From the NCBI RefSeq assembly GCF_007565055.1, contig NC_044552.1:144705358-144769357 (forward strand): DNA of 64,000 nucleotides. Reading direction: 5' to 3'. The DNA is from Rhinopithecus roxellana (taxonomy: Eukaryota > Chordata > Mammalia > Primates > Cercopithecidae). The position numbers and the translations under genes were made by a program. Below are positions 48,101 to 58,743 of this stretch, in pieces. Below the pieces are notes generated by a model, which saw only the letters and a list, made by a program, of their open reading frames with translations, was not told where the DNA came from and searched no databases. Each line of letters opens with the position of its first letter. Positions within the stretch are counted from its first letter, which is position 1.

Positions 48101-49073
48101 GGAGGTCGGGAGCAAGATGGCTGAATAGGAACAGCTCCAGCCTCCAGTTCCCAGTGCGAGCGACACAGAAGACAGGTGATTTCTGCATTTTCACCTGATG
48201 TACCGGGTTCATCTCACTGGGGAGTGTCGGACAATCAGTGCTGGTGAGAGCTGAAGCAGGGTGAGGCATTCCCTCACCTGGGAAGTGCAAGGGGGAAGGA
48301 AATCTCTTTTCCTAGCCAAGGGAAACTGAGACACACAACACCTGGAAAATCGGGTAACTCTCACCCTAATACTGCACTTTACCAAGGGTCTTAGCAAATG
48401 GCACACCAGGAGATTATATCCCACACCTGGCCCAGAGGGTCCCACACCCACGGAGCCTCCCTCATTGCTAGCACAGCAGTCTGAGATCTAACTGCAAGGC
48501 AGCAGCGAGGCTGGGGGAGGGGCGCTCACCATTGCTGAGTCTTAAGTAGATAAACAAAGCCTTCAGGAAGCTCGAACTGGGTGGAGCCCACCGCAACTCA
48601 AGGAGGCCTGCCTGTCTCTGTAGACTCTGCCTCTCGGTGGAGTCTGACAGCTGTCTGACAGCTTTGAAGAGAATACTGGATTTCCCAGCATGGAGGTTGA
48701 GATCTGAGAATGGACAGACTGCCTGCTCAAGTGGGTCCCTGACCCCTGAGTAGCCTAACTGGGAGACATCCCCCACTAGGTGCAGACTGATACCTCACAC
48801 CTCACATGGTGGGGTACACCCCTGAGACAAAGCTTCCAGAGCAAGAATCAGACATCAGCACTTGCTGTTCAGCAATATTCTATCTTCTTCAGCCTCTGCT
48901 GCTGATGCCCAGGCAAACAGGGTCTGGAGTGGACCTCAAGCAATCTCCAACAGACCTACAGCTGAGGGTCCTGACTGTTAGCAGGAAATCTATCAAACAG
49001 GAAGAACACCTATACCAAAACCCCATCAGTACGTCACCATCATCAAAGACCAGAGGCAGATAAAACCACAAAG
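48101..49073 (+). promoter_or_regulatory. L1 5' UTR (internal promoter; possible antisense promoter)
   Basis: GC-richer segment starting 'ggaggtcgggagcaagatgg', with 'aagatggctgaataggaaca', the YY1-type motif position known at L1 starts (AAGATGG). About 970 bp to the ORF1 ATG. L1 5' UTRs are known to drive sense transcription and, in human L1, also antisense transcription; the antisense direction here is utrophin's sense. Activity of this copy is inference. Confidence 0.75.
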
Positions 49074-50089
49074 ATGGGGAAGAAGCAGGGCAGAAAAGCT
49101 GGAAATTCAAAAAATAAGAGCGCATCTCCACCTGCAAAGGAGTGCAGCTCATCACCAGCAATGGATCAAAGCTGGTCAGAGAATGACTTCGACGAGATGA
49201 GAGAAGAAGGCTTCAGTCCATCAAACTTCTCAGAGCTAAAGGACGAATTACGTACCCAGCGCAAAGAAACTAAAAATCTTGAAAAAAGAGTGGAAGAATT
49301 GATAGCTAGAATAATTAATGCAGAGAAGATCATAAACAAAATGACAGAGATGAAAACCATGACACAAGAAATACGTGACACATCCACAAACTTCAGTAAC
49401 TGACTTGATCAACTGGAAGAAAGAGTATCAATGATTAAAGATCAAATGAATCAAATGAAGTGAGAAGAGAAGTCTAGAGAAAAAAAAGGAAAAAGAAATG
49501 AACAAAGCCTCCATAAAATATGGAATTACGTGAAAACACCAAATCTACGTCTGACTGGGGTGCCAGAAAGTGAGGGGGAAAATGGAACCAAGTTGGAAAA
49601 CACTCTTCAGGATATCATCCAGGAGAACTTCCCCAACATAGTAAGGCAGGCCAACATTCTAATTCAGGAAATACAAAGAATGCCACAAAGATACTCCTAA
49701 AGAAGAGCAACTCCAAGGCACATAATTGTCGAGTCACCAAAGTTGAAATGAAGGAAAAAATGTTAAGGGCAGCCAGAGAGAAAGGTTGGGTTACCCACAA
49801 AGGGAAGCCCATTAGACTAACAGCAGATCTCTCGGCAGAAAGTCTGCAAGCCAGAAGAGAGTGGGGGCCAATATTCAACATTCTTAAAGAAAAGAATTTT
49901 AAACCCAGAATTTCATATCCAGCCAAACTAAGTTTCATCAGTGAAGGAAACATAAAATCCTTCACAGATAAGCAAATGCTTAGAGATATTGTCACCACCA
50001 GGCCTGCCCTACAAAAGACCCTGAAGGAAGCACTAAACATGGAAAGGAACAACCGGTACCAGCCATTGCAAAAACATACCAAAATGTAA
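49074..50089 (+). pseudogene. L1 ORF1 remnant (RNA-binding chaperone)
   Basis: ORF1p normally forms coiled-coil trimers that coat L1 RNA. Here the ATG at 49074 opens MGKKQGRKAGNSKNK and a Glu/Lys-rich coiled-coil start, but a TGA at 49401-49403 (from CGA) ends it after 109 codons. A second in-frame stop follows near 49459. The C-terminal part is open in another frame (49748-50089) with EKGWVTHKGKPIRL, TADLSAESLQ and NFKPRISYPAKLSF, the conserved RRM/CTD end. At least one frameshift separates the two parts. Confidence 0.93.
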
Positions 50090-50152
50090 AGACCATCGAT
50101 GCTAGGAAGAAATTGCATCAACTAACGAGCAAAATAACCAGCTAATATCACA

Positions 50153-53100
50153 ATGACAGGATCAAGTTCACACAACAATATAAACCTTAAGTGTAGATGG
50201 ACTAAATGGTCCAATAACAAGACACAGACTGGCAAATTGGATAAACAGTCAAGACCCATCGGTTTGCTGTATAAAGGAGACCCATCTCACATGTAGAGAC
50301 ACACATAGGCTCAAAATAAAGGGATAGAGGAATATCTACCAAGCAAATGGAGAACAAAAAAAAGCAGGGGTTGCAATCCTAGTCTCTGATAAAACAGACT
50401 TTAAACCCTCAAAGACCAAAAGTGATAAATAAGGCCATTACATAATGGTAAAGGGATCAATTCAACAGGAAGAGCTAACTATCCTAAACATATATGCACC
50501 CAATACAGGAGCACCCAGATTCATAAAGGAAGTCCTTAGAGACTTACAAAGAGACGTAGACTCCCATACAATAATAATGGGAGACTTTAACACCCCACTG
50601 TCAACATTAGACAGAGCAGCAAGACAGAAAGTTAACAAGGATATCCAGGAATTGAACTCAACTCTGCACCAAGCAGACATAATAAACATCTACAGAACTC
50701 TCCACCCCAAACCAACAGAATATACATTCTTCTCAACACCACATTGCACTTATTCCAAAATTGACCACATAGTTGGAAGTAAAGCACTCCTCAGCAAATG
50801 TACAAGAACAGAAATTATAACAAACTGTCTCTCAGACCACAGTGCAATCAAACTAGAACTCAGGACTAAGAAACACAATCAAAACCGCTCAACTACATAG
50901 GAAACTGAGCAACCTGCTCCTGAATGACCACTGGGTACATAACGAAATGAAGGCAGAAATAAAGATGTTCTTTGAAACCAATGAGAACAAAGATACAACA
51001 TACCAGAATCTCTGGGACACATTTAAAGCAGTGTGTAGAGGGAAATTTATAGCACTAAATGCCCACAAGAGAAAGCAGGAAAGATCTGAAATTGACACTC
51101 TAACATCACAATTAAAAGAACTAGAGAGGCAAGAGCAAACACATTCAAAAGCTAGCAGAAGGCAAGAAATAACTAAGATCAGAGCAGAACTGAAGGAGAT
51201 AGAGACACAAAAAACCCTCCAAAAAATCAATGAATCCAGGAGTTGGTTTTTTGAAAAGATCAACAAAATTGACAGACCGCTAGCAGGACTAATAAAGAAG
51301 AAAAGAGAGAGGAATCAAATAGATGCAATAAAAAATGATAAAGGGGATATCACCACCGACCCCACAGAAATACAAACTACCATCAGAGAATACTACAAAC
51401 ACCTCTACACAAATCAACTAGAAAATCTAGAAGAAATGGATAATTTCCTGGACACTTACACTCTCCCAAGACTAAACCAGGAAGAAGTTGAATCCCTGAA
51501 TAGACCAATTGTAGGCTCTGAAATTGAGGCAACAATTAATAGCCTACCTACCAAAAAAAGTCCAGGACCAGATGGATTCACAGCTGAATTCTACCAGAGG
51601 TACAAGGAGGAGCTGGTACCATTCCTTCTGAAACTATTCCAATCAATAGAAAAAGAGGGAATCCTCCCTAACTCATTTCATGAGGCCAACATCATCCTGA
51701 TACCAAAGCCTGGCAGAGACACAACAAAAAAAGAGAATTTTAGACCAATATCCCTGATGAACATCGGTGCAAAAATCCTCAATAAAATACTGGCAAACCG
51801 GATTCAGCAGCACATCCAAAAGCTTATCCACCATGATCAAGTGGGCTTCATCCCTGGGATGCAAGGCTGGTTCAACATTCGCAAATCAATAAACATAATC
51901 CAGCATATAAACAGAACCAATGTCAAGAACCACATGATTATCTCAATAGATGCAGAAAAGGCTTTTGACAAAATTCAAGAGCCCTTCATGCTTAAAACGC
52001 TCAATAAATTCGGTATTGATGGAACATACCTCAAAATAATAAGAGCTATTTATGACAAACCCACAGCTAATATCATACTGAATGGGCAAAAACTGGAAAA
52101 ATTCCCTTTGAAAACTGGTACAAGACAGGGATGCCCTCTCTCACCACTCCTATTCAACATAGTGTTGGAAGTTCTGGCTAGGGCAATCAGGCAAGAGAAT
52201 GAAATCAAGGGTATTCAGTTAGGAAAAGAAGAAGTCAAATTGTCCCTGTTTGGAGATGACATGATTGTATATTTAGAAAACCCCATCGTCTCAGCCCAAA
52301 ATCTCCTTAAGCTGATAAGCAACTTCAGCAAAGTCTCAGGATACAAAATTAATGTGCAAAAATCACAAGCATTCTTATACACCAGTAACAGACAAGCAGA
52401 GAGCCAAATCAGGAATGAACTTCCATTCACAATTGCTTCAAAGAGAATAAAATACCTAGGAACCCAACTTACAAGGGATGTAAAGGACCTCTTCAAGGAG
52501 AACTACAAAGCACTGCTCAGTGAAATCAAAGAGGACACAAACAAATGGAAGAACATACCATGCTCATGGATAGGAAGAATCAATATCGTGAAAATGGCCA
52601 TACTCCCCAAGGTTATTTATAGATTCAATGCCATCCCCATCAAGCTACCAATGAGTTTCTTCACAGAATTGGAAAAAACTGCTTTAAAGTTCATATGGAA
52701 CCAAAAAAGAGCCCGCATTGCCAAGACAATCCTAAGTCAAAAGGACAAAGCTGGAGGCGTCACGCTACCTGACTTCTACCAAACTATACTACAAGGCTAC
52801 AGTAACCAAAACAGCATGGTACTGGTACCAAAACAGATCTATAGACCAATGGAACAGAACAGAGTCCTCAGAAATAATACCACACATCTACAGCCATCTG
52901 ATCTTTGACAAACCTGAGAGAAACAAGAAATGGGGAAAGGATTCCCTATTTAATAAATGGTGCTGGGAAAATTGGCTAGCCATAAGTAGAAAGCTGAAAC
53001 TGGATCCTTTCCTTACTCCTTATACGAAGATTAATTCAAGATGGATTAGAGACTTAAATGTTAGACCTAATACCAGAAAAACCCTAGAAGAAAATCTAGG

Positions 53101-53990
53101 TAGTACCATTCAGGACATAGGCATGGGCAAGGACTTCATGTCTAAAACACCAAAAGCAATGGCAGCAAAAGCCAAAATTGACAAATGGGATCTAATTAAA
53201 CTAAAGAGCTTCTGCACAGCAACAGAAACTACCTATCAAAGTGAACAGGCAACCTACAGAATGGGAGAACATTTTTGCAATCTACTCATCTGACAAAGGG
53301 CTAATATCCAGAATCTACAAAGAACTCAAACAAATATACAAGAAAAAAACAAACAACCCCATCAAAAAGTGGGCAAAGGATATGAACAGACATTTCTCAA
53401 AAGAAGACATTCATACAGCCAACAGACACATGAAAAAATGCTCATCATCACTCGCCATCAGAGAAATGCAAATCAAAACCACAATGAGATACCATCTCAC
53501 ACCAGTTAGAATGGCAATCATTAAAAAATCAGGAAACAACAGTTGTTGGAGAGGATGTGGAGAAATAGGAACACTTTTACACTGTTGGTGGGATTGTAAA
53601 CTAGTTCAACCATTATGGAAAACAGTATGGCAATTCCTCAAGGATCTACAACTAGATGTACCATATGACCCAGCCATCCCACTACTGGGTATATACCCAA
53701 AGGATTATAAATTATTCTACTACAAAGACACATGCACACGTATGTTTATTGCAGCACTATTCACAATAGCAAAGACTTGGAATCAACCCAAATGTCCATC
53801 TGTGACAGACTGGATTAAGAAAATGTGGCACATATACACCATGGAGTACTATGCAGCCATAAAAAAGGATGAGTTTGCGTCCTTTGTAGGGACATGGATG
53901 CAGCTGGAAACCATCATTCTTAGCAAACTGTCACAAGAAGAGAAACCAAACACCGCATGTTCTCACTCACAGGTGGGAACTGAACAATGA
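50153..53990 (+). pseudogene. L1 ORF2 remnant (endonuclease / reverse transcriptase)
   Basis: Three open pieces. 50445-50900 carries the APE-like endonuclease end (IMGDFNTPLS, KIDHIVGSK, LSDHSAIKLEL). 50947-52908 carries the reverse transcriptase (KSPGPDGFTAEFYQ, ISIDAEKAFDKIQ, GTRQGCPLSPLLFN, then SLFGDDMIVYLEN). 53241-53990 is the C-terminal Cys-rich part (CWRGCGEIGTLLHCWWDC). Breaks seen: early frame loss and a TAA near 50429, a single inserted A before 50900, an insertion of about 4 bp near 52780, and a further shift near 53230. The usual FADD catalytic box reads FGDD (52249-52260). Clearly inactive. Confidence 0.95.
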
Positions 53991-54455
53991 GATCACTTGG
54001 ACTCAGGAAGGGGAACATCACACACTGGGGCCTATCCTGGGGAGGGGGGAGGGGGAAGGGATTGCATTGGGGAGTTATACATGATACAAATGATGAATTG
54101 ATGGGTGCCGACGAGTTGATGGGTGCAGCACACCCACATGGCACAAATATACATATGTAACAAACCTGCACGTTATGCACATGTACCCTAGAACTTAAAG
54201 TATAATTAAAAAAAAAAAAAAAAAAGAAAAAAAGAAAAAAAAAAAGAAAGAAGAATGTGAAGATAAAACTTAATTTAATACAAATGGAAACAATGTATGC
54301 ACTTTAAATGTCTACTGACAATTAAAAGCAGACAGTGGTGGTGGGGGGGATCCTGTGATAATTGGTTCAACTCTGATACTTACCTATAATTTTATTTCAA
54401 ATATCTACCTCACTAGAATTTGAATTAAGTGACTCACTATAGGTTATCCACTTAC

Positions 54456-54612
54456 CTTACAATGGTCATACTGGAGCTGTAAGGCTGGAACATCTCCTCC
54501 AATAGGCATTTGTTTCTTAAGCTCTTCATCTTTCATATTCAGCCATTTGATCAGTTCTTCTAAAGACATCAGTAACCTGTTCCACTTCTCAGCACTGGCC
54601 TCCAAATGGGCC
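54456..54612 (-). CDS. UTRN: Utrophin exon A (spectrin-like repeat region)
   Basis: Internal coding exon, 157 nt, the same length as dystrophin exon 57. The first base completes a codon from the upstream exon (outside the window); then the minus strand reads [31 protein letters not shown] and [19 protein letters not shown], 52 codons without a stop. The motif [10 protein letters not shown] corresponds to dystrophin PIGGDFPAVQ. The acceptor is ttctcaacag (AG at 54613-54614) and the donor is AAG/gtaagt (GT at 54454-54455), the strongest donor of the four. Start phase 2, end phase 0. The acceptor's upstream tract is partly a TTA microsatellite. The preceding utrophin exon was not found in the remaining 9.4 kb. 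Confidence 0.97.
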
Positions 54613-54645
54613 CTGTTGAGAAATAATAATAATAATAATAACCAC
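54613..54645 (-). promoter_or_regulatory. UTRN: Exon A 3' splice site with an (ATT)n microsatellite
   Basis: In utrophin sense the intron end reads (TTA)n for about 20 nt (54622-54641), then 'tttctcaacag'. The polypyrimidine tract is therefore mostly a repeat of variable length, 8-29 nt from the exon, where U2AF normally binds. Confidence 0.85.
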
Positions 54646-54746
54646 ATTTAAGAAATGCAAATTACATTCACAAAATTATCTACCTTCCTTTAGCATAATA
54701 ATCTCATCTGACCAAGTAATGTTTACTTCCACAAAAGAGTGACTCC

Positions 54747-54802
54747 TTGCAAATACATATATATACATATATGTATTTACACATATGTATACACACATAC
54801 AT
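54747..54802 (+). repeat. AT/AC-rich simple repeat
   Basis: 'acatatatatacatatatgt' and 'tatgtatacacacatac' units. Confidence 0.7.
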
Positions 54803-57435
54803 CCATTTCCTGTAAGAAACAGCTATTTTGAATAGGCTATAATATTCAGAGTATTTATTGGTAATAACTACCAAAATTTAAAACACAGACCTATACAGCA
54901 CGTAGGCTTTCAAGAAGGATGTCCGTGATAGAATGTAAAATTATAAACCAAGTTTTAACAGTTGGGCAAAATCACTGAAGTACTTTATACTCTCATTTAA
55001 AGGTGAGGTCTTTGTTTCAATAATAATGTCTGTATTTAACACAGAAATGCACCTTCAGGTTCTTAGATTATGAACTCCATAATCAGGGAAATGTTTAGGA
55101 AATACATTTTTATGTGGTTAAGTTTCCAATAAGAGTAAAGGCCCTTGAGAATAGGAGTGTAAATCTACGCACATGTTCCTTTTTTGCTCTTGTTAGGGCC
55201 CTGGTGAAAGCCCACTTATCCAGCCTCAGGCCCACTGTGGGCTGGATTTGAAAATATGAATCAGTCAGAAACAACTCCAGTGACTCAAGCAATCGAACTG
55301 GACTTGACTCAATTCTGCATCACCCCAGAGGGCAGATTGTGAATATGGACTTATGCCTTAACTTGGTGAAATGGAATTACTGTGACTCTCCATGATCTTT
55401 GAAGTTTACAGGTGTAACAAGGCACATGTCTGCCTTTAATCAGCATATGCTGATTTTAAAAAGTTAAGTGTGAAATAATAAAAAAAAAAAGTTTAAATTC
55501 AGAACGAACTTCAAAGTATTTTGTAAATCTCTGAGAACAGTATGATTAGAAAATTTATTTTCTTGTATTTACTATCAGTTCTATTTATTCCACAGGTGCT
55601 ACAATTGAACTCATTTTACAAAACTGTGGTTTAACAAGGTCCTGATTCTGCTTGAGCTCCAGCTTTTCTGTGTTCATATTGATTAACTTTAGGTCAAATA
55701 CGTAATTCCCTTTCTCTGATAAACAATAATTTCATTTGTCACAGAGCAGAACTAAATAATTTCAACTATATTAACTAAAAATTCTCTCTGTAGTTATAAG
55801 TCATTTTGCAGCAAATAAATTTAACTGAGCTACTGCAATTTATTTCCAATATTTTTAATTGCAAAAGCCAGCTAGAAATCAGATGTTCTCAATCAAGAAG
55901 CACTTGAGTGTCTCCGTGTGCAAAATATTTATACATGTTCCCTGCCTTTTATTTCAGATGATTTGATCCTGCATCTTCAATGTCTGTAGTTTAACTCATT
56001 AATCAATAACTAAATCACACATTATATTTCTTTGAAATTGAGTTCCAAACACTTACTGTATTGAAATGCCCACAAATGTATTTTTCAATGCAGTCTTTTT
56101 TGACTGCACAGAAATAATGAAACTGATCACTGAAACTTACAGTATTTAGAATCTGAAGAACTATCTATTAATTATAAGGATGAAGACAATACTTTTTAAA
56201 AGAAATGCTGAAGTGGCTTCGAAATAAAAAAAGAAAACGTTGGTATTTGTGTGCTTCTCTGCATCTTTGATTTCCCATAGTAAAAAGCAAGTTGATCTGG
56301 CAGAATCTTTGTCTGGCAAATCTGTTCTGGTTATTCTCAAATAGATTATAACTATGTGTTTAGTGGATTACTACCATATGCCCAAATAAATGCATGCTTC
56401 TGTAGTAGCCTTCAGTGTTCTAGTTTCATTTGAATTCTTTCATCTTGAAAGATGAAAGCCTTTTCTTGGGCAACAGGTCGAATGCTTTGTAGGAAGAAAC
56501 TTTAAATTTGTGTTCAGTTTAGTGGTACTTTCTCAATTATCCTATAAACATTTTAAAACTTAAATTTCTCTAAGCCTATTGATAACCAGTGATCATCCAG
56601 AGTTTCAAAATCTTCACTTAAAACATTTCTTTATCAAACATATCTGTGGGCATTCATATTTTTAGACAATTGACTTATTCTAACATCTTGGCTGCTTCAG
56701 TTCACTCCTTTAGTACTTTGGTATGTACAAAGCAATAAACACTTTTATTGACTGTATTATCAACCTAGGATGATGTCGACTACAGAATATCTTTTACACA
56801 AGTTACCCCTTTTAAAAGTGAATCAGTTTTTACAACTCTATAAGCATTTTTAAGTGACCAGTTATTCTTAAAAAATGTAATGCAAAAATGTGTTAGAAGG
56901 TAAAGACCCATAAAAATGGTACTTCATCATTTAAGAATAGTAGAAAGGAATTATGGAAGTAACTACAAACCAGTATCTGTTTTAAATCAGCAAAAGCCTC
57001 TGCCTTCCAAAGAAACTGCATCTTCAAGCAAGTTATTATTCCTTCTCCCAGTGTACAGATATAAAAGGAAATAGTGTGAACGAGTGTGAGAGGGAGCACT
57101 GGTTAAAATAAAATAAGTTTTTCATTTACTCAGTACAAGCAAACATTTATGGAGCACGCACTCTGGTAGAGATATCCCATCTTCTGTTGTGTAATGATTA
57201 CCCAGAGTCAAATGTCCAATTTGGCATTCTTACTACAAAAGTACGTACATATACATATTTTTTGGTTTATGGTAAAATCTCCAAACTATAAATTGGGTTA
57301 TAATGAAAGAAAATACCTTAATTAGTCCAAGAATAACAGGCAACTTTAAAAGATTATTCCTGCTCCCAGGAAACGAATTAAGACATATTAGGAGAAAAGA
57401 GTCAAGTCTTCAGAATTCAGTCTGACTGTGCTGAA
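54803..57435 (-). other. UTRN: UTRN intron upstream of exon A, unassigned
   Basis: Mostly unique-looking AT-rich sequence. 55140-55400 is less AT-rich with no repeat that I know. No exon with good splice sites was found on the minus strand. Confidence 0.6.
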
Positions 57436-57439
57436 AAGA

Positions 57440-57650
57440 ACACCAAAGCCGTGATTCCAATATGGTAGACACCAGTAGCATGTGGCTATTTAAATTTTAA
57501 TTTAGTATAAATACAATGAGTAAATTTTGAAATTCAGGTTATCAGTTGCGCTGGTCACATTTCAAGTGCTCAGTAGGCCACATATAGCTAATGGCTATTA
57601 TATTAACCAGTGTAGATATAGATAATGTCTATCATTGGAGAAAGTTCTAC
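57440..57650 (-). mobile_element. hAT-like ancient DNA transposon fragment
   Basis: 'tccaatatggtagacaccag', 'tagcatgtggctatttaaat' and 'gtcacatttcaagtgctcag' with a mirrored 'ggccacatatagctaatggc' show the inverted layout of a common non-autonomous DNA element. Name and strand uncertain. Confidence 0.55.
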
Positions 57651-58369
57651 TGGAATGTGCTACACTAGATAAACCAGAATAAAAAAGACAGCAGTTGAAT
57701 CTTCCTCTATTAGATTTGGAAAAAAAAAAAAAAAAATAGTAGTTTTACAATATGGTTAGGAAAACCAACTATCTAAGGCTAAACATAGTGTCAATGACAT
57801 TGTAAAATGTGGTAACATTAGATTTAAATGATGATGTTAAAGGTTAATCTTCTCTAAGGGCTTTTAAAAAGGTGCCCTGAATTTTTAAGAGACTCATAAA
57901 AGAAAGGGAAGATAGAATTTTATCTTTGAACTGTTTTCATTAGATTTGACAATTTTGCTGGCCTTTGAAACCATGTTAATAAAGGTCTATATTAAACATC
58001 GTTATGCTGATAAATGGATATTTAATTAACATAATCTCAAATTAAATAAGTTTAACATGAAAATTTAAACCTATGTCATCCACAGCACAGAACGTGTCAG
58101 TGTGATTCCAATTTACATTTTTCCAGCGAGTAAAAAACATAATCAAAGTTCCTGACAGCCTGTCTTCTAGCTGACGTTTCAAGTCAATAGCATTCTTCTC
58201 TTATACAGATTGAAGTGAAATTTATCATTGTATGTATTGTTCTAGATGCTAAAGAAGATGCAGCATGTTGGATTTTAGTATTTAAAAAGTTTAATCACAG
58301 CTACCCAAAAAGACTGAAAAATAATGTTTAAGATATTAACCTGTGGTATTGGAGCCACATATTATTACA

Positions 58370-58480
58370 TTGTTCCAATGGCCACACCATGGTCAAAGAA
58401 GGTAATACCTGTGAAACGCTTAGGGTAGATCTAGCATATAAATATTCAATAAATATTAGCTGTTATTATGATCTTGGCAG
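58370..58480 (+). mobile_element. MIR 3' part
   Basis: 'gaaacgcttagggtagatct' and 'tcaataaatattagctgtta' match the MIR 3' end. Diverged. Confidence 0.55.
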
Positions 58481-58743
58481 ACATTTTGTTTTTAAAAAAG
58501 TATGATAAATCAGAGTAAATGTTCCCTGCCATGACATTTTATGCTATAAAAAGTTTAATATCAACTTTAGCACAATAAAAGCATAATGTGGAATACAGAA
58601 TCAATGCATATTAAATGCTCCAAGTAGTATAAAGAGTATCAATCAGATGGCCTCATTCTCAAAACAAACAAACAAAAAAAATGAAGGCCACCTGCAGAGA
58701 GAGAATTTGGGGACTAAAAAGAATCAAAATCTGTTAAAATAGG

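Larger units (their letters stand above)
48101..54237 (+). mobile_element. Full-length, inactive Old World monkey L1
   Basis: About 6.1 kb: 5' UTR (48101-49073), remnants of ORF1 and ORF2, 3' UTR and an A/G-interrupted poly(A) tail to about 54237. The order is complete and divergence from a consensus is modest, so the insertion is fairly young, but frameshifts and stops disable both proteins. Orientation is antisense to utrophin. The tail ends about 220 bp downstream (in transcript sense) of the exon A donor. I find no convincing target duplication. Confidence 0.95.

Noticed and set aside
48101..54237. Intact, potentially mobile L1
   Set aside because: Several stops and frameshifts in both ORF1 and ORF2, and the catalytic box is altered.
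53326..54300. Possible second gene or RNA between the L1 and exon A
   Set aside because: The sequence is fully explained by L1 ORF2 C-terminus, L1 3' UTR and poly(A).
58077..58200. Minus-strand frame reading like AIDLKRQLEDRLSGTL, considered as a further utrophin exon
   Set aside because: It does not match the utrophin residues that precede exon A (as I recall them), and there are no convincing acceptor or donor sites at its ends.
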